DNA of 64,000 nt, taken from contig NZ_CP060713.1 in the NCBI RefSeq assembly GCF_014395785.1, positions 3,934,501 through 3,998,500 on the forward strand. Reading direction: 5' to 3'. Below, piece after piece: positions 33,571-43,382 of this stretch. Both the position numbers and the translations under genes were made by a program. The notes beneath the pieces were generated by a model that was not told where the DNA came from, ran no database searches, and worked only from the letters and a program-made list of their open reading frames with translations. This stretch comes from Nocardioides mesophilus (lineage in GTDB: Bacteria > Actinomycetota > Actinomycetes > Propionibacteriales > Nocardioidaceae). Each line of letters opens with the position of its first letter. The first letter of the stretch is position 1.

Positions 33571-35352
33571 GTGGCGAAAAAAGCGTCCCGTCCCGGGCGC
33601 AGGCTCATCGTCTTCGCGTTGCTGATCGCAGCGCTGTACGGCGGCGTGGCGATCGGTGGCGTGTGGAAGCCGAAGCTCGGCCTGGACCTGCAAGGCGGCA
33701 CCCGGATCACGCTCGAGGCGAGCACCGCGACCGGTGACGCGATCACCCCGGAGAAGCTCGCCGAGGCCCGCGACATCATCGACCAGCGCGTCAACGGCCA
33801 AGGCGTCGCCGAGGCCGAGGTCGCCGTGCAGGGCAGCCGCAACATCGTCGTCGAGATCCCGGGCAAGACCCGCAAGGACCTCGTGGACTCGGTGAAGCAG
33901 ACCGCGCAGCTGCGCTTCCGCCTGGTCGCCGCGATGGCGCCGGGCCGGCCGAGCCAGCAGCCCTCGGCGTCGCCGAGCCCGTCGGCCTCGGGGGCCTCCG
34001 GCTCGCCGTCCGCCAAGGCCAGCGGCACCGGTGAGAAGGCGACCGCTCCCTCCACCGCCCCCTCCGCCTCCCCCAAGGGTCGCGCCATCTCCGGTGGCCT
34101 GCTCGCCGCGGACCAGAAGAAGAAGAACAAGGGCGCTACGGCCACCCCGGCGCCGAGCGCGGCGCCCAGCGCGCTGCCCAGTGCCGCCCCCAGCGCGAAC
34201 GCGCCCAGCCAGAAGGGCGCCCCGGTCGACCAGCCGCTGCAGTGGATGGACAACCCGGGGGAGGAGTGGCTGAAGAAGTTCGCGGCGTTCACGTGCCCCG
34301 AGCCGGGCAAGCCGGTGCCGCCGGTCGTCGACCGCAAGGACCAGCCGCTCGTCACCTGTGACTCCGCCGGGATGAAGTACCTCCTCTCGGCGTCGGTGAT
34401 CGAGGGCACCCAGCTGACCCGCGCCGAGGCCGGCATCCCCCAGAACGAGTTCACCTGGGTGGTCGACCTCAGCTTCAACAGCGAGGGCCGCACCACCTTC
34501 GCGGACGTGACGCGTCAGATCGCCAACGCGACCAGCCCGCTGACCGGGCAGCAGAAGCAGTTCGCGATCGTCCTCGACGGCACGGTCATCAGCGCCCCCG
34601 TCGTGGACCAGCCGATCCCCAACGGGCAGGCGGTCATCCGCGGCGACTTCTCCCAGACCGAGGCGCAGACCCTCGCGAACAGCCTCAAGTACGGCGCGCT
34701 GCCGCTGACCTTCACCGTCCCCGTGGTCAGCGAGGAGGGGCCGACGCTCGCCGCCGACCAGCTCAGCGCCGGCCTCTGGGCGGGTGCGATCGGGCTGCTG
34801 CTCGTGATCATCTACTGCCTGTTCTACTACCGCGGACTCGGCCTGGTGGTCGTCGCCTCGCTGGCGGTCGCCGGCGTCATCACCTACGGCGTGGTGCTGG
34901 CGATGAGCCAGGCGGTCAACTTCACCCTGACGCTGCCGGGCATCGCCGGACTGATCGTCGGTGTCGGCATCACCGCGGACTCGTTCATCGTCTACTTCGA
35001 GCGGATCCGCGACGAGATGCGGGACGGCAAGTCGATGCGGGTGGCGGTGGAGTCCGGCTGGGTCCGGGCCCGGAACACCTGCCTGGCCGCCGACACGGTC
35101 TCGCTGCTGGCAGCGGTGGTGCTCTACATCTTCGCCATCGGCGTGGTGAAGGGCTTCGCATTCGCGCTGGGCATCAGCACGGTCATCGACCTCGCGGTGT
35201 TCTTCATGTTCACCAAGCCGATGGTCACCTGGCTGGCCCGGTTCCCGTTCTTCAACACCGGCCACAAGATGTCCGGGCTCTCCCCGGAGGCGATCGGCAT
35301 CGACCGCATCTCCGGCGGTCGCCGCCCGTCCGTCGCAGGGGGTAAAGCCTGA
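33571..35352 (+). CDS. secD: protein translocase subunit SecD
   Basis: 593 residues, RND-like export motor. First helix LIVFALLIAALYGGVAIGG, then GLDLQGGTRITLEA. The periplasmic P1 domain is split by a roughly 100-residue Pro/Ala/Ser/Lys-rich insertion (about residues 128-220). ITADSFIVYFERIRDE and the last five membrane helices form the proton-driven part. The low-complexity insert is a feature of several high-GC actinobacteria, not a frame error. Ends in TGATG with secF. Confidence 0.95.
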   Translation: MAKKASRPGRRLIVFALLIAALYGGVAIGGVWKPKLGLDLQGGTRITLEASTATGDAITPEKLAEARDIIDQRVNGQGVAEAEVAVQGSRNIVVEIPGKTRKDLVDSVKQTAQLRFRLVAAMAPGRPSQQPSASPSPSASGASGSPSAKASGTGEKATAPSTAPSASPKGRAISGGLLAADQKKKNKGATATPAPSAAPSALPSAAPSANAPSQKGAPVDQPLQWMDNPGEEWLKKFAAFTCPEPGKPVPPVVDRKDQPLVTCDSAGMKYLLSASVIEGTQLTRAEAGIPQNEFTWVVDLSFNSEGRTTFADVTRQIANATSPLTGQQKQFAIVLDGTVISAPVVDQPIPNGQAVIRGDFSQTEAQTLANSLKYGALPLTFTVPVVSEEGPTLAADQLSAGLWAGAIGLLLVIIYCLFYYRGLGLVVVASLAVAGVITYGVVLAMSQAVNFTLTLPGIAGLIVGVGITADSFIVYFERIRDEMRDGKSMRVAVESGWVRARNTCLAADTVSLLAAVVLYIFAIGVVKGFAFALGISTVIDLAVFFMFTKPMVTWLARFPFFNTGHKMSGLSPEAIGIDRISGGRRPSVAGGKA

Positions 35353-36608
35353 TGAGCAAGATGTCACGCCTGGGTCAGCAGCTGTACGACGGCAGCGTCT
35401 CGATCGACTTCGTCGGCCGTCGCGTGCTGTGGTACTCCATCTCCGCCGTGATCATCGCGATCGCGCTGGCCGGGCTGCTCTTCAAGGGGCTCAACCTCGG
35501 CATCGAGTTCGAGGGCGGCACGGAGTACCGCGTGTCGATGCCCTCGGGCCAGGCGAACCAGCAGAACGTCGAGAAGATCCGCGACGCGGTGGCGAGCTCC
35601 GGCATCGACGCCGCCTCCTCGCCGGTGGTGAACACCTCCGGCGACACGAACATCCGGGTGCAGACCGAGCCGCTGACCAACGACCAGGCGGCCCAGCTCG
35701 AGCAGGTCATCCGGGAGACCGCCGGGGTGAAGGCGGACGACCTCAGCGAGCAGGCGATCGGTGCCACCTGGGGTCAACAGGTGGCCGACCGGGCGCTGCT
35801 GGGGCTGGGAGTGTTCCTCGTCCTGGTGGTCCTGTTCATCTGGGCCTACTTCCGCGAGTGGAAGATGTCGGTGGGTGGCCTGGTCGCGCTCTTCCACGAC
35901 GTGATCATCACCGTCGGCGTCTACGCGCTGTCCGGGTTCGAGGTCACGCCGGCCACGGTCACCGGTGTGCTGACGATCCTTGGCTTCTCGCTCTACGACA
36001 CCGTCGTGGTGTTCGACAAGGTGCGCGAGAACACCCACAACCTGGCGCGGACCCGGAAGACCTACCGCGAGGCGGCCAACCTGGCCATCAACCAGACCCT
36101 GGTCCGGTCGATCAACACCTCGATCGTGGCGCTGCTGCCGGTCGGAGCGCTGCTCTACGTCGGCGTCTTCACGCTCGGCTCCGGCGCCCTGAAGGACCTG
36201 GCGCTCGCCCTGTTCGTCGGGATGGCGGCCGGTCTGTACTCGTCGATCTTCATCGCCACGCCGCTGGTCGTGCAGCTCAAGGAGCGCGAGCCCGGGGTCA
36301 GGGCCGGCGACGCCCGGGCGATCCGGCACCACAACGCCAAGCAGGCCGACCGCTTCGCGGACGTGCCGGCGTTCACCGAGGACATGCCGGTCTACGACGA
36401 GCCGGGCTCGGGGGCCCGCACCGCGGCCCCCCGCGGCGGCGTCGAGCCGCAGGTCGACGACGCCGAGCCGGCGCCGCCGGCCCGTCCGGTCCGGGCCCCG
36501 CGGTCCACCGCCGGTGAGCGGCCCGCCTCGCGCGCGGTGAGCCCGTCGGCGTCGGCCAAGCGGGCCCAGCCGCAGCGCAAGCCGCGTTCCCAACGAGGCA
36601 AGCGATGA
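35352..36608 (+). CDS. secF: protein translocase subunit SecF
   Basis: 418 residues. GLNLGIEFEGGTEYRV, LSEQAIGATWGQQVADRAL, LTILGFSLYDTVVVFDKVREN mark the family; six membrane helices. A disordered basic Pro/Arg tail of about 100 residues ends in [10 protein letters not shown]. Overlaps apt by 4 bp. Confidence 0.95.
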   Translation: MSKMSRLGQQLYDGSVSIDFVGRRVLWYSISAVIIAIALAGLLFKGLNLGIEFEGGTEYRVSMPSGQANQQNVEKIRDAVASSGIDAASSPVVNTSGDTNIRVQTEPLTNDQAAQLEQVIRETAGVKADDLSEQAIGATWGQQVADRALLGLGVFLVLVVLFIWAYFREWKMSVGGLVALFHDVIITVGVYALSGFEVTPATVTGVLTILGFSLYDTVVVFDKVRENTHNLARTRKTYREAANLAINQTLVRSINTSIVALLPVGALLYVGVFTLGSGALKDLALALFVGMAAGLYSSIFIATPLVVQLKEREPGVRAGDARAIRHHNAKQADRFADVPAFTEDMPVYDEPGSGARTAAPRGGVEPQVDDAEPAPPARPVRAPRSTAGERPASRAVSPSASAKRAQPQRKPRSQRGKR

Positions 36609-37150
36609 AGGTCCGCGGGCTCGACGAGCTGCTCGCCACGCTGATCCGCGACGTCCCCGACTTCCCGCAGCCGGGTGTCGTCTTCAAGGACATCACCCCG
36701 CTGCTGGCCGACCACGAAGGCTTCTCGGCCGTCATCGAGGCGCTCGCGGCGCCCGGGCGCGACGCCAGCGGCGCGGCCGCGGTCGACAAGGTGGTCGGCA
36801 TGGAGGCGCGCGGGTTCATCCTCGCCGCACCGGTCGCGCTGGCGCTCGGCGCCGGCTTCGTCCCGGTGCGCAAGTCCGGCAAGCTGCCCGGTCCGACCCA
36901 CGCGGTCTCCTACGCCCTGGAGTACGGCGAGGCCACCCTCGAGGTGCACCAGGACGCCTTCGAGGAGGGCGACCGGGTGCTCCTGGTGGACGACGTGCTC
37001 GCCACCGGCGGCACGGCGCAGGCCACCCAGAAGGTCGTGGAGGCCTGTGGGGCCGAGGTCATCGGCCTCTCGGTCCTGATGGAGCTCGGCTTCCTCAACG
37101 GCCGTGACGTGCTGACCGGGCTGCCGTTGCATGCACTGACCACGCTCTGA
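36605..37150 (+). CDS. apt: adenine phosphoribosyltransferase
   Basis: 181 residues. PRPP-binding loop [16 protein letters not shown] near residue 122, [15 protein letters not shown] near the start, and [12 protein letters not shown]. Salvages adenine to AMP. secDF-apt-relA is the standard actinobacterial order. Confidence 0.96.
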   Translation: MKVRGLDELLATLIRDVPDFPQPGVVFKDITPLLADHEGFSAVIEALAAPGRDASGAAAVDKVVGMEARGFILAAPVALALGAGFVPVRKSGKLPGPTHAVSYALEYGEATLEVHQDAFEEGDRVLLVDDVLATGGTAQATQKVVEACGAEVIGLSVLMELGFLNGRDVLTGLPLHALTTL

Positions 37151-37202
37151 TTGCGGGGGCCGTCTAGACTTACCCTTTGGGATCTCGAGGACGGGAGTAG
37201 TC

Positions 37203-39560
37203 ATGGCCGACGAGCGTGTGGCTGACCTCCCCGAGGTGCTGCCCCCGCACACCGAGGCCGTCGCGCCGAGCCCGGCGTCGGCCCCGGAGACCGCCCCCGC
37301 GGGGCGGCGGATGCGTGCCCGGCTGGCGCGGATGGCCACCAAGACCCAGGCCGGCAACCCGGTGCTCGAGCCGCTCTTCCGGGCGGTCCGTGCGAACCAC
37401 CCGAAGGCCGACCTGGCCCTGCTCGAGCGTGCCTACCTGGTCGCCGAGCGGATGCATGCGCCGCAGACCCGCAAGAGCGGTGATCCCTACATCACCCATC
37501 CGCTGGCCGTCGCGACGATCCTGGCCGACATCGGCATGACCGAGCCGACGCTCGTGGCAGCCCTGCTGCACGACACCGTCGAGGACACGCCGTACACCCT
37601 GGACCAGCTGCGCGCGGACTTCGGCGACGAGGTGGCGGTGCTCGTCGACGGCGTCACCAAGCTCGACAAGGTGAAGTACGGCGACTCGGCGCAGGCCGAG
37701 ACGATCCGCAAGATGATCGTCGCGATGAGCCGGGACATCCGGGTGCTGGTCATCAAGCTCGCCGACCGGCTGCACAACATGCGCACGCTGCGCTACCTCA
37801 AGCAGGAGACCCAGGAGCGCAAGGCCCGCGAGACGCTGGACATCTTCGCGCCGCTGGCCCACCGGCTGGGCATGAACACCCTCAAGTGGGAGCTCGAGGA
37901 CCTCGCGTTCGCCACGCTGCACCCGAAGATGTACGACGAGATCGTCCGGCTGGTGGCGGACCGGGCCCCCTCCCGCGACCAGTTCCTCGCGCAGGTGATC
38001 GCGCAGGTCGAGCACGACCTCCGTGACGCGAAGATCAAGGCCACCGTGACCGGCCGGCCCAAGCACTACTACTCGATCTACCAGAAGATGATCGTCCGGG
38101 GCCGGGAGTTCTCCGACATCTACGACCTCGTCGGCATCCGGATCCTCGTGGAGAGCGACCGGGACTGCTACGCCGTCCTCGGCGTGCTGCACAACCGGTG
38201 GAACCCGGTGCCGGGCCGGTTCAAGGACTTCGTGGCGATGCCGAAGTTCAACATGTACCAGTCGCTGCACACGACGGTGATCGGTCTGCAGGGCAAGCCG
38301 GTGGAGCTCCAGATCCGGACCTACAGCATGCACCGCCGCGCCGAGTACGGCGTCGCCGCGCACTGGAAGTACAAGGAGAACATGGGCGCCACCGCCGGCG
38401 CCGGCGCGGCCACCGACCGCTCGCTCGCCGAGTCCGGGAACGCCGACATGGCCTGGGTCCGCCAGCTGCTCGACTGGCAGCAGGAGACCGAGGATCCGGG
38501 GGAGTTCCTGGAGTCGCTCCGCTTCGAGATCAACTCCGCCGAGGTCTATGTCTTCACGCCGCGCGGCGACGTCATCGCGCTGCCCACCGGCTCGACCTCC
38601 GTGGACTTCGCCTACGCCATCCACACCGAGGTCGGCCACCGCACCATCGGCGCGCGGGTCAACGGGCGGCTGGTGCCGCTGGAGTCGACGCTGGAGAACG
38701 GCGACGTCGTCGAGGTGTTCACCTCCAAGGCCCCGAACGCCGGCCCGAGCCGCGACTGGCTGGGCTTCGTCAAGTCGCCGCGTGCCCGCAACAAGATCCG
38801 GCAGTGGTTCACCAAGGAGCGCCGCGAGGAGGCCATCGAGCACGGCAAGGACCAGATCGCCCGCCTGATGCGCAAGGAGGGGCAGCCGCTCAAGCGGCTC
38901 CTGACCCACGAGACGCTCTCCACGGTCGCGACCGAGCTACGGCTCCCGGACGTGTCGTCGCTCTACGCCGCGGTCGGCGAGGGCAACCTCGGCGCCCAGA
39001 CGGTGGTCCGGCGCGTCATCGACCTCTTCGGCGGCGAGGAGGGCGCGTCGGAGGATCTCGCCGAGGGCGTCACGATCACCGCACGGCGGGGCCGGTCGCA
39101 GGCGGCCGGCGGCGACGCCGGGGTCATCGTCAAGGGCATCTCCGACGTCTGGGTCAAGCTCGCCAAGTGCTGCACGCCCGTCCCCGGGGACGCGATCCTG
39201 GGGTTCGTGACCCGCGGCGCCGGGGTCTCGGTGCACCGGGCCGACTGCACCAACGCCAAGAGCCTGACCTCGCAGCCGGAGCGGCTCGTCGAGGTGGACT
39301 GGGCGCCGACGGCGCAGTCGATGTTCCTGGTGAACATCCAGGTCGAGGCCCTCGACCGGGCCCGCCTGCTCTCGGACATCACCAAGGTGCTCTCCGACGT
39401 TCACGTGAACATCCTGGCGGCGTCCTTGGCCACGACGCGTGACCGCGTCGCCAAGAGCCGCTTCACCTTCGAGATGGCCGACCCCAAGCACCTCGGCCAC
39501 GTGCTCAAGGCGGTCCGTTCCGTCGACGGCGTCTTCGACGCCTACCGGGTCACCCAGTGA
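37203..39560 (+). CDS. relA: bifunctional (p)ppGpp synthetase/hydrolase RelA/SpoT
   Basis: 785 residues, long RSH form. HD hydrolase domain ([25 protein letters not shown]), synthetase domain ([41 protein letters not shown]), TGS ([14 protein letters not shown]), zinc-finger/conserved Cys region ([13 protein letters not shown]) and C-terminal ACT. Hydrolase and synthetase residues both appear intact, so it should be bifunctional. TAGACT 37 bp upstream may be its -10 box. Confidence 0.96.
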   Translation: MADERVADLPEVLPPHTEAVAPSPASAPETAPAGRRMRARLARMATKTQAGNPVLEPLFRAVRANHPKADLALLERAYLVAERMHAPQTRKSGDPYITHPLAVATILADIGMTEPTLVAALLHDTVEDTPYTLDQLRADFGDEVAVLVDGVTKLDKVKYGDSAQAETIRKMIVAMSRDIRVLVIKLADRLHNMRTLRYLKQETQERKARETLDIFAPLAHRLGMNTLKWELEDLAFATLHPKMYDEIVRLVADRAPSRDQFLAQVIAQVEHDLRDAKIKATVTGRPKHYYSIYQKMIVRGREFSDIYDLVGIRILVESDRDCYAVLGVLHNRWNPVPGRFKDFVAMPKFNMYQSLHTTVIGLQGKPVELQIRTYSMHRRAEYGVAAHWKYKENMGATAGAGAATDRSLAESGNADMAWVRQLLDWQQETEDPGEFLESLRFEINSAEVYVFTPRGDVIALPTGSTSVDFAYAIHTEVGHRTIGARVNGRLVPLESTLENGDVVEVFTSKAPNAGPSRDWLGFVKSPRARNKIRQWFTKERREEAIEHGKDQIARLMRKEGQPLKRLLTHETLSTVATELRLPDVSSLYAAVGEGNLGAQTVVRRVIDLFGGEEGASEDLAEGVTITARRGRSQAAGGDAGVIVKGISDVWVKLAKCCTPVPGDAILGFVTRGAGVSVHRADCTNAKSLTSQPERLVEVDWAPTAQSMFLVNIQVEALDRARLLSDITKVLSDVHVNILAASLATTRDRVAKSRFTFEMADPKHLGHVLKAVRSVDGVFDAYRVTQ

Positions 39561-39584
39561 CCGGCTGACCGACGAGCGGACCTC

Positions 39585-41003
39585 TCAGGAGAAGTCGTCG
39601 AGTGCGCGCTGCGCCTCCGTCAGCCACGACCGCCGGGCCTCCAGCGCGCTCGCGTGCTCGGCCTCCTTGGCGCTGTTGCCTGCGGCGGCCGCCTTCTCGC
39701 GCTTGGTCTCCAGGTCGGCGATCGAGGCCTCGAGCTGGGCGACGGTGTCGGCCGCACGGGCGCGGGCCTCCGGGTTGGAGCGGCGCCACTGGTCGTCCTC
39801 GACGCCGCGGATCGCCTGCTCGACGGTCCGCATCCGGCCCTCGAGCTCCTTGATCCGGTCGCGGGGGACCTTGCCCGCGGCGTCCCAGCGGTCGGCGAGG
39901 TCCCGGAACGCCTCCTTGGCGGCTCGCAGGTCCGTCACCGGCAGGAGCTTCTCCGCCTCGGCCAGGATCTCCTCCTTGGCCGCAGCGTTGGCCGCGAACT
40001 CGCGGTCGAGCTCGGTGTTGGCGGCGTCGCGTGCCCCGAAGAAGGCGTCCTGCGCAGCACGGAAGCGTCTCCACAGCTGCTCGTCGAGCGCCCGCGGTGC
40101 CGGACCGGCCGCCTTCCACTGCCGCATCAGGTCGCGGTACCGGCCCGCGGTCGGACCCCACTCGGTGGAGTCGGCCAGCTTCTCGGCCTCGACGACCAGC
40201 TGCTCCTTGACGCTGCGGGCGCTGTCGCGCTTCTCGTTGAGCTCCCCGAAGTGGGACTTCCGCCGACGGGTGTACGTCGTCCGGGCGGTCGAGAAGCGTC
40301 GCCACAGCGCGTCGTCGACGGCCTTGTCGAGCCGCGGCAGGGCCTTCCACTCCTCGAGCAGGTCGCGGAGCCGGTTGGCGCCGTTGCGCCAGTCCTCGCT
40401 CTCGGCGAGCTTCTCGGCCTCCCCGGCGATCCGCTCCTTCTCGCCGCGGGCGCGCTCGAGCTTCTTGGCGCGCTCGGCCTTCTTCTTCTCCCGCTGCCGG
40501 GTGATCGTCACCGACAGCTGGTCCAGCCGGGCCTCCAGTCCGGCGAGGTCACCGACCGCCTGGGCGTCCTGCAGGGTGCCGTGCACCTTCTTGACCGAGG
40601 CGGCGGCCTCGTCGGGCGCGAGCGCCCCTGCGCGCACGCGCTTCTCGAGCAGGTCCACCTCGAAGGCGAGGTCGTCGTAGCGCTTGGTGAAGAACGCCAG
40701 GGCCTCCTCGGCGGTGGCGTCCGGCATCTGCCCGACCGACCGCTCGCCGTCGGCGGTGCGTACGTAGACGGTGCCGTCCTCTGCCACGCGCCCCCACACC
40801 TCGCCGGTCTCGCCGGTCTCGCCGGGCTCGTCTGCCTCGGGTGCGGCGACGACCGCGGGCGACGCCGCGGCAGCCATCGCGCCCGGCCGGGGGGTCGGCA
40901 CGGGTGTCGGGCCGGGCACGGGTGGCACGGGCGGCACGGGCGGCGTGGGCGCGGGTGCGGCCTCCGCCTCGGCTGCGGTCTGGTCGGACTCGGGGGTGCT
41001 CAC
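39585..41003 (-). CDS. DUF349 domain-containing protein
   Basis: 472 residues from GTG 41003. Pro/Ala-rich N-terminal 60 residues, a small beta region (GRVAEDGTVYVRTADGE), then a long charged coiled coil with three DUF349 units, each with a W-x5-P-like core and LWRRF (LEEWKALPR, MRQWKAAGP, ADRWDAAGK). Cytoplasmic, function unknown; always near relA in actinobacteria. Confidence 0.88.
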   Translation of the reverse strand: MSTPESDQTAAEAEAAPAPTPPVPPVPPVPGPTPVPTPRPGAMAAAASPAVVAAPEADEPGETGETGEVWGRVAEDGTVYVRTADGERSVGQMPDATAEEALAFFTKRYDDLAFEVDLLEKRVRAGALAPDEAAASVKKVHGTLQDAQAVGDLAGLEARLDQLSVTITRQREKKKAERAKKLERARGEKERIAGEAEKLAESEDWRNGANRLRDLLEEWKALPRLDKAVDDALWRRFSTARTTYTRRRKSHFGELNEKRDSARSVKEQLVVEAEKLADSTEWGPTAGRYRDLMRQWKAAGPAPRALDEQLWRRFRAAQDAFFGARDAANTELDREFAANAAAKEEILAEAEKLLPVTDLRAAKEAFRDLADRWDAAGKVPRDRIKELEGRMRTVEQAIRGVEDDQWRRSNPEARARAADTVAQLEASIADLETKREKAAAAGNSAKEAEHASALEARRSWLTEAQRALDDFS

Positions 41004-41007
41004 CGTG

Positions 41008-41259
41008 CTACCTCGATCGGGTCGTGGACGAGTTGGCAGGACCGGCATCGTAGTCCGGGGACGCCGCGGCGGCTCCGGTGCCGTTCCCGTCGTGGAGCGC
41101 GATCCACAGGACCAGCGCTGTCAGGGCCGCGACCACGGCGACGGCGGCGAGCAGCGTGCGTGTCCTGCGCCGCCGTGCTTCCCGGGCGGCGAGCCGCTCG
41201 GACCTGCGACGGGCGCTCTCACGTGCGAGCTGGCTCCGCCGCTTCCTCTTCGTGGCCAC
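41008..41259 (-). CDS. 83-aa single-pass membrane protein, like the N-terminus of a PpiB-type isomerase
   Basis: Very basic N-terminus (ATKRKRRSQLARESARRRSE), one membrane helix (TRTLLAAVAVVAALTALVLWIAL) and a short extracytoplasmic tail that stops after TTRSR. In related genomes the gene in this slot is a membrane-anchored cyclophilin whose first 80 residues look like this. Here no cyclophilin domain follows in any frame before the DUF349 start at 41003. It may be a remnant or a stand-alone small protein. Confidence 0.6.
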   Translation of the reverse strand: MATKRKRRSQLARESARRRSERLAAREARRRRTRTLLAAVAVVAALTALVLWIALHDGNGTGAAAASPDYDAGPANSSTTRSR

Positions 41260-41393
41260 GCAGGGAGTCTAAGGTGCACGACCCTCCGGGTCACGGATAC
41301 CGCCCCGGGGGCATGACACGACCCGGTAACGCCCGTCGGTAGGCTGCGTCGGTCCGCTGTCCGACTGCCTGACCTTCCAGGAGCGCTGATCCC

Positions 41394-42119
41394 GTGCTGA
41401 TCGCTGGCTTCCCCGCCGGCCCGTGGGGCACGAACTGCTACGTCGTCTCGACGGGACCGGGCGCCGAGTGCGTCGTCGTGGACCCGGGGAAGGACGCCGC
41501 CTCCGGAGTCGCCGACGTCGTGCGCGAGCATCACCTCAAGCCGGTGGCGGTCCTGGTCACGCACGGTCACGTCGACCACATGTGGTGCGTGGCCCCGGTG
41601 GCCGGCAGCTACGACGCGACCGCCTGGATCCACCCCGCGGACCGGCACCTGCTCACCGACCCGATGGCCGGCCTGTCGCCGGAGTCGGCCGGGATGCTGC
41701 TCGGCGGCAGCTACGAGATCGCCGAGCCGGACGAGGTGGCGGAGCTGGCCGACCGGCAGTCCCTGGAGCTGGCGGGCCTCGAGCTCGTCGTCGACCACAC
41801 GCCCGGTCACACCCCCGGCTCGGTGACCTTCCGGACGCCGTACGGTGAGCAAGGGGTCTCGGAGGTGATGTTCAGCGGAGACCTGCTGTTCGCCGGCTCG
41901 ATCGGCCGCACCGACCTGCCCGGCGGTGACCACGCCACGATGCTGCGCAGCCTGCGCGAGCGGGTGCTGCCGCTGCGCGACGACGTGGTGGTGCTGCCCG
42001 GTCACGGCGAGCAGACCAGCATCGGCCGCGAGCGCGCCACCAACCCTTACCTCCTGGAGCTGGACACCGGCGGCGACGCCGACGGAGCCCCGGTTCCACC
42101 CCCGACGAGGGCTGTGAGC
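41394..42119 (+). CDS. MBL-fold metallo-hydrolase (glyoxalase II-like), reads through into hisS
   Basis: About 240 residues. Metal motif THGHVDHM, further ligands in [24 protein letters not shown] and LPGHGEQT. The family hydrolyses thioesters or related compounds. The frame has no stop of its own: it continues through [10 protein letters not shown] into the HisRS methionine. Removing one C from the CCCCC run at 42099-42103 gives PVPPRRGL and the TGA at 42115-42117, two bases before the hisS ATG. Either a real fusion or a one-base insertion. Confidence 0.85.
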
Positions 42120-43382
42120 ATGAACGACAAGATCGTCGCCCCGAAGGGCGTCCCCGAGTACCTCCCGCCGGACTCCGCGGCCTTCCTCGCCGTGCGGGAC
42201 GCGCTGACCGCTCCCGCGGTGCACGCCGGCTACGGCTACGTCGAGCTGCCGGTCTTCGAGGAGACCAGCCTCTTCGTCCGCGGGGTGGGGGAGTCCACCG
42301 ACGTGGTCAGCAAGGAGATGTACACCTTCACCGACCGTGGCAACCGTTCGCTGACCCTGCGGCCCGAGGGCACCGCCGGCGTGATGCGCTCGGTGATCGA
42401 GCACGGCCTCGACCACGGCCAGCTGCCCGTGAAGCTGTGGTACGCCGGGCCGTTCTTCCGCGCCGAACGACCCCAGCACGGTCGCTACCGCCAGCTGCAG
42501 CAGGTCGGTGTGGAGGCCATCGGCAGCGACGACCCCGCGCTGGACGCCGAGGTGATCGCGATCGCCGACGATGGCTTCCGGGCGCTGGGCCTGACCGGCT
42601 ACCGCCTCGAGCTGACCTCGCTGGGCTGCGCCGCGTGCCGGCCCGGCTACCGCGAGCTGCTGGTCGACTTCCTGTCCGGGCTCGACCTCGACGAGGCGAC
42701 CCGCGAGCGGGCCAGGATCAACCCGCTCCGCGTGCTCGACGACAAGCGTCCCGAGGTGCGGGCGCTGACCGCCGGGGCCCCGCTGATGCTGGACCACCTC
42801 TGCGACGAGTGCGCGGCGCACTTCACCGCGGTCCGCGAGCTGCTCGACGCGCTCGAGGTCGGCTACGTGGTCAACGGCCGGATGGTGCGCGGCCTCGACT
42901 ACTACACGCGCACCACCTTCGAGTTCGTCCACGACGGGCTCGGGTCCCAGTCGGGGATCGGCGGCGGCGGTCGCTACGACGGGCTGATGGCCGAGCTCGG
43001 CGGCCAGGAGCTGTCGGGCATCGGCTTCGGGCTCGGCGTCGACCGCACCTATCTCGCCTGCCAGGTCGAGGGTCTGACGGTCGCGGACCCGGCACGGGTC
43101 GACGTGTACGTCGTACCGCTCGGCGACCGGGCCCGGCACCGGGCCGCCCTGATCGCCGCCGCGCTGCGACGCTCCGGCGTCCGCGTCGACATGGCCTTCG
43201 GTGGCCGCGGCCTCAAGGGTGCGATGAAGGGCGCCGACCGCTCCGGCGCCCGGCTGACCGTCGTCCTCGGCGACCGAGATATCGAGGCCGGAGAGGCCCA
43301 GGTCAAGACCATGTCCACCGGCGAGCAGATCGCCGTCCCGCTCGATCGTCTCGAGCACACCCTCAAGGAGCAGCTCTCGTGA
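42120..43382 (+). CDS. hisS: histidyl-tRNA synthetase
   Basis: 420 residues, class [16 protein letters not shown] at the start, motif 2 [17 protein letters not shown], the histidine-specific [12 protein letters not shown], motif 3 [14 protein letters not shown] and a C-terminal anticodon-binding domain ([16 protein letters not shown]). ATG 42120 matches the family start although the upstream MBL frame is continuous with it. Overlaps aspS by 4 bp. Confidence 0.95.
   Translation: MNDKIVAPKGVPEYLPPDSAAFLAVRDALTAPAVHAGYGYVELPVFEETSLFVRGVGESTDVVSKEMYTFTDRGNRSLTLRPEGTAGVMRSVIEHGLDHGQLPVKLWYAGPFFRAERPQHGRYRQLQQVGVEAIGSDDPALDAEVIAIADDGFRALGLTGYRLELTSLGCAACRPGYRELLVDFLSGLDLDEATRERARINPLRVLDDKRPEVRALTAGAPLMLDHLCDECAAHFTAVRELLDALEVGYVVNGRMVRGLDYYTRTTFEFVHDGLGSQSGIGGGGRYDGLMAELGGQELSGIGFGLGVDRTYLACQVEGLTVADPARVDVYVVPLGDRARHRAALIAAALRRSGVRVDMAFGGRGLKGAMKGADRSGARLTVVLGDRDIEAGEAQVKTMSTGEQIAVPLDRLEHTLKEQLS

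Noticed and set aside
33950-34230. Low-complexity Pro/Ala/Ser stretch in secD as a frame error
   Set aside because: The frame is continuous with good SecD sequence on both sides, and such inserts are common in high-GC actinobacterial SecD.
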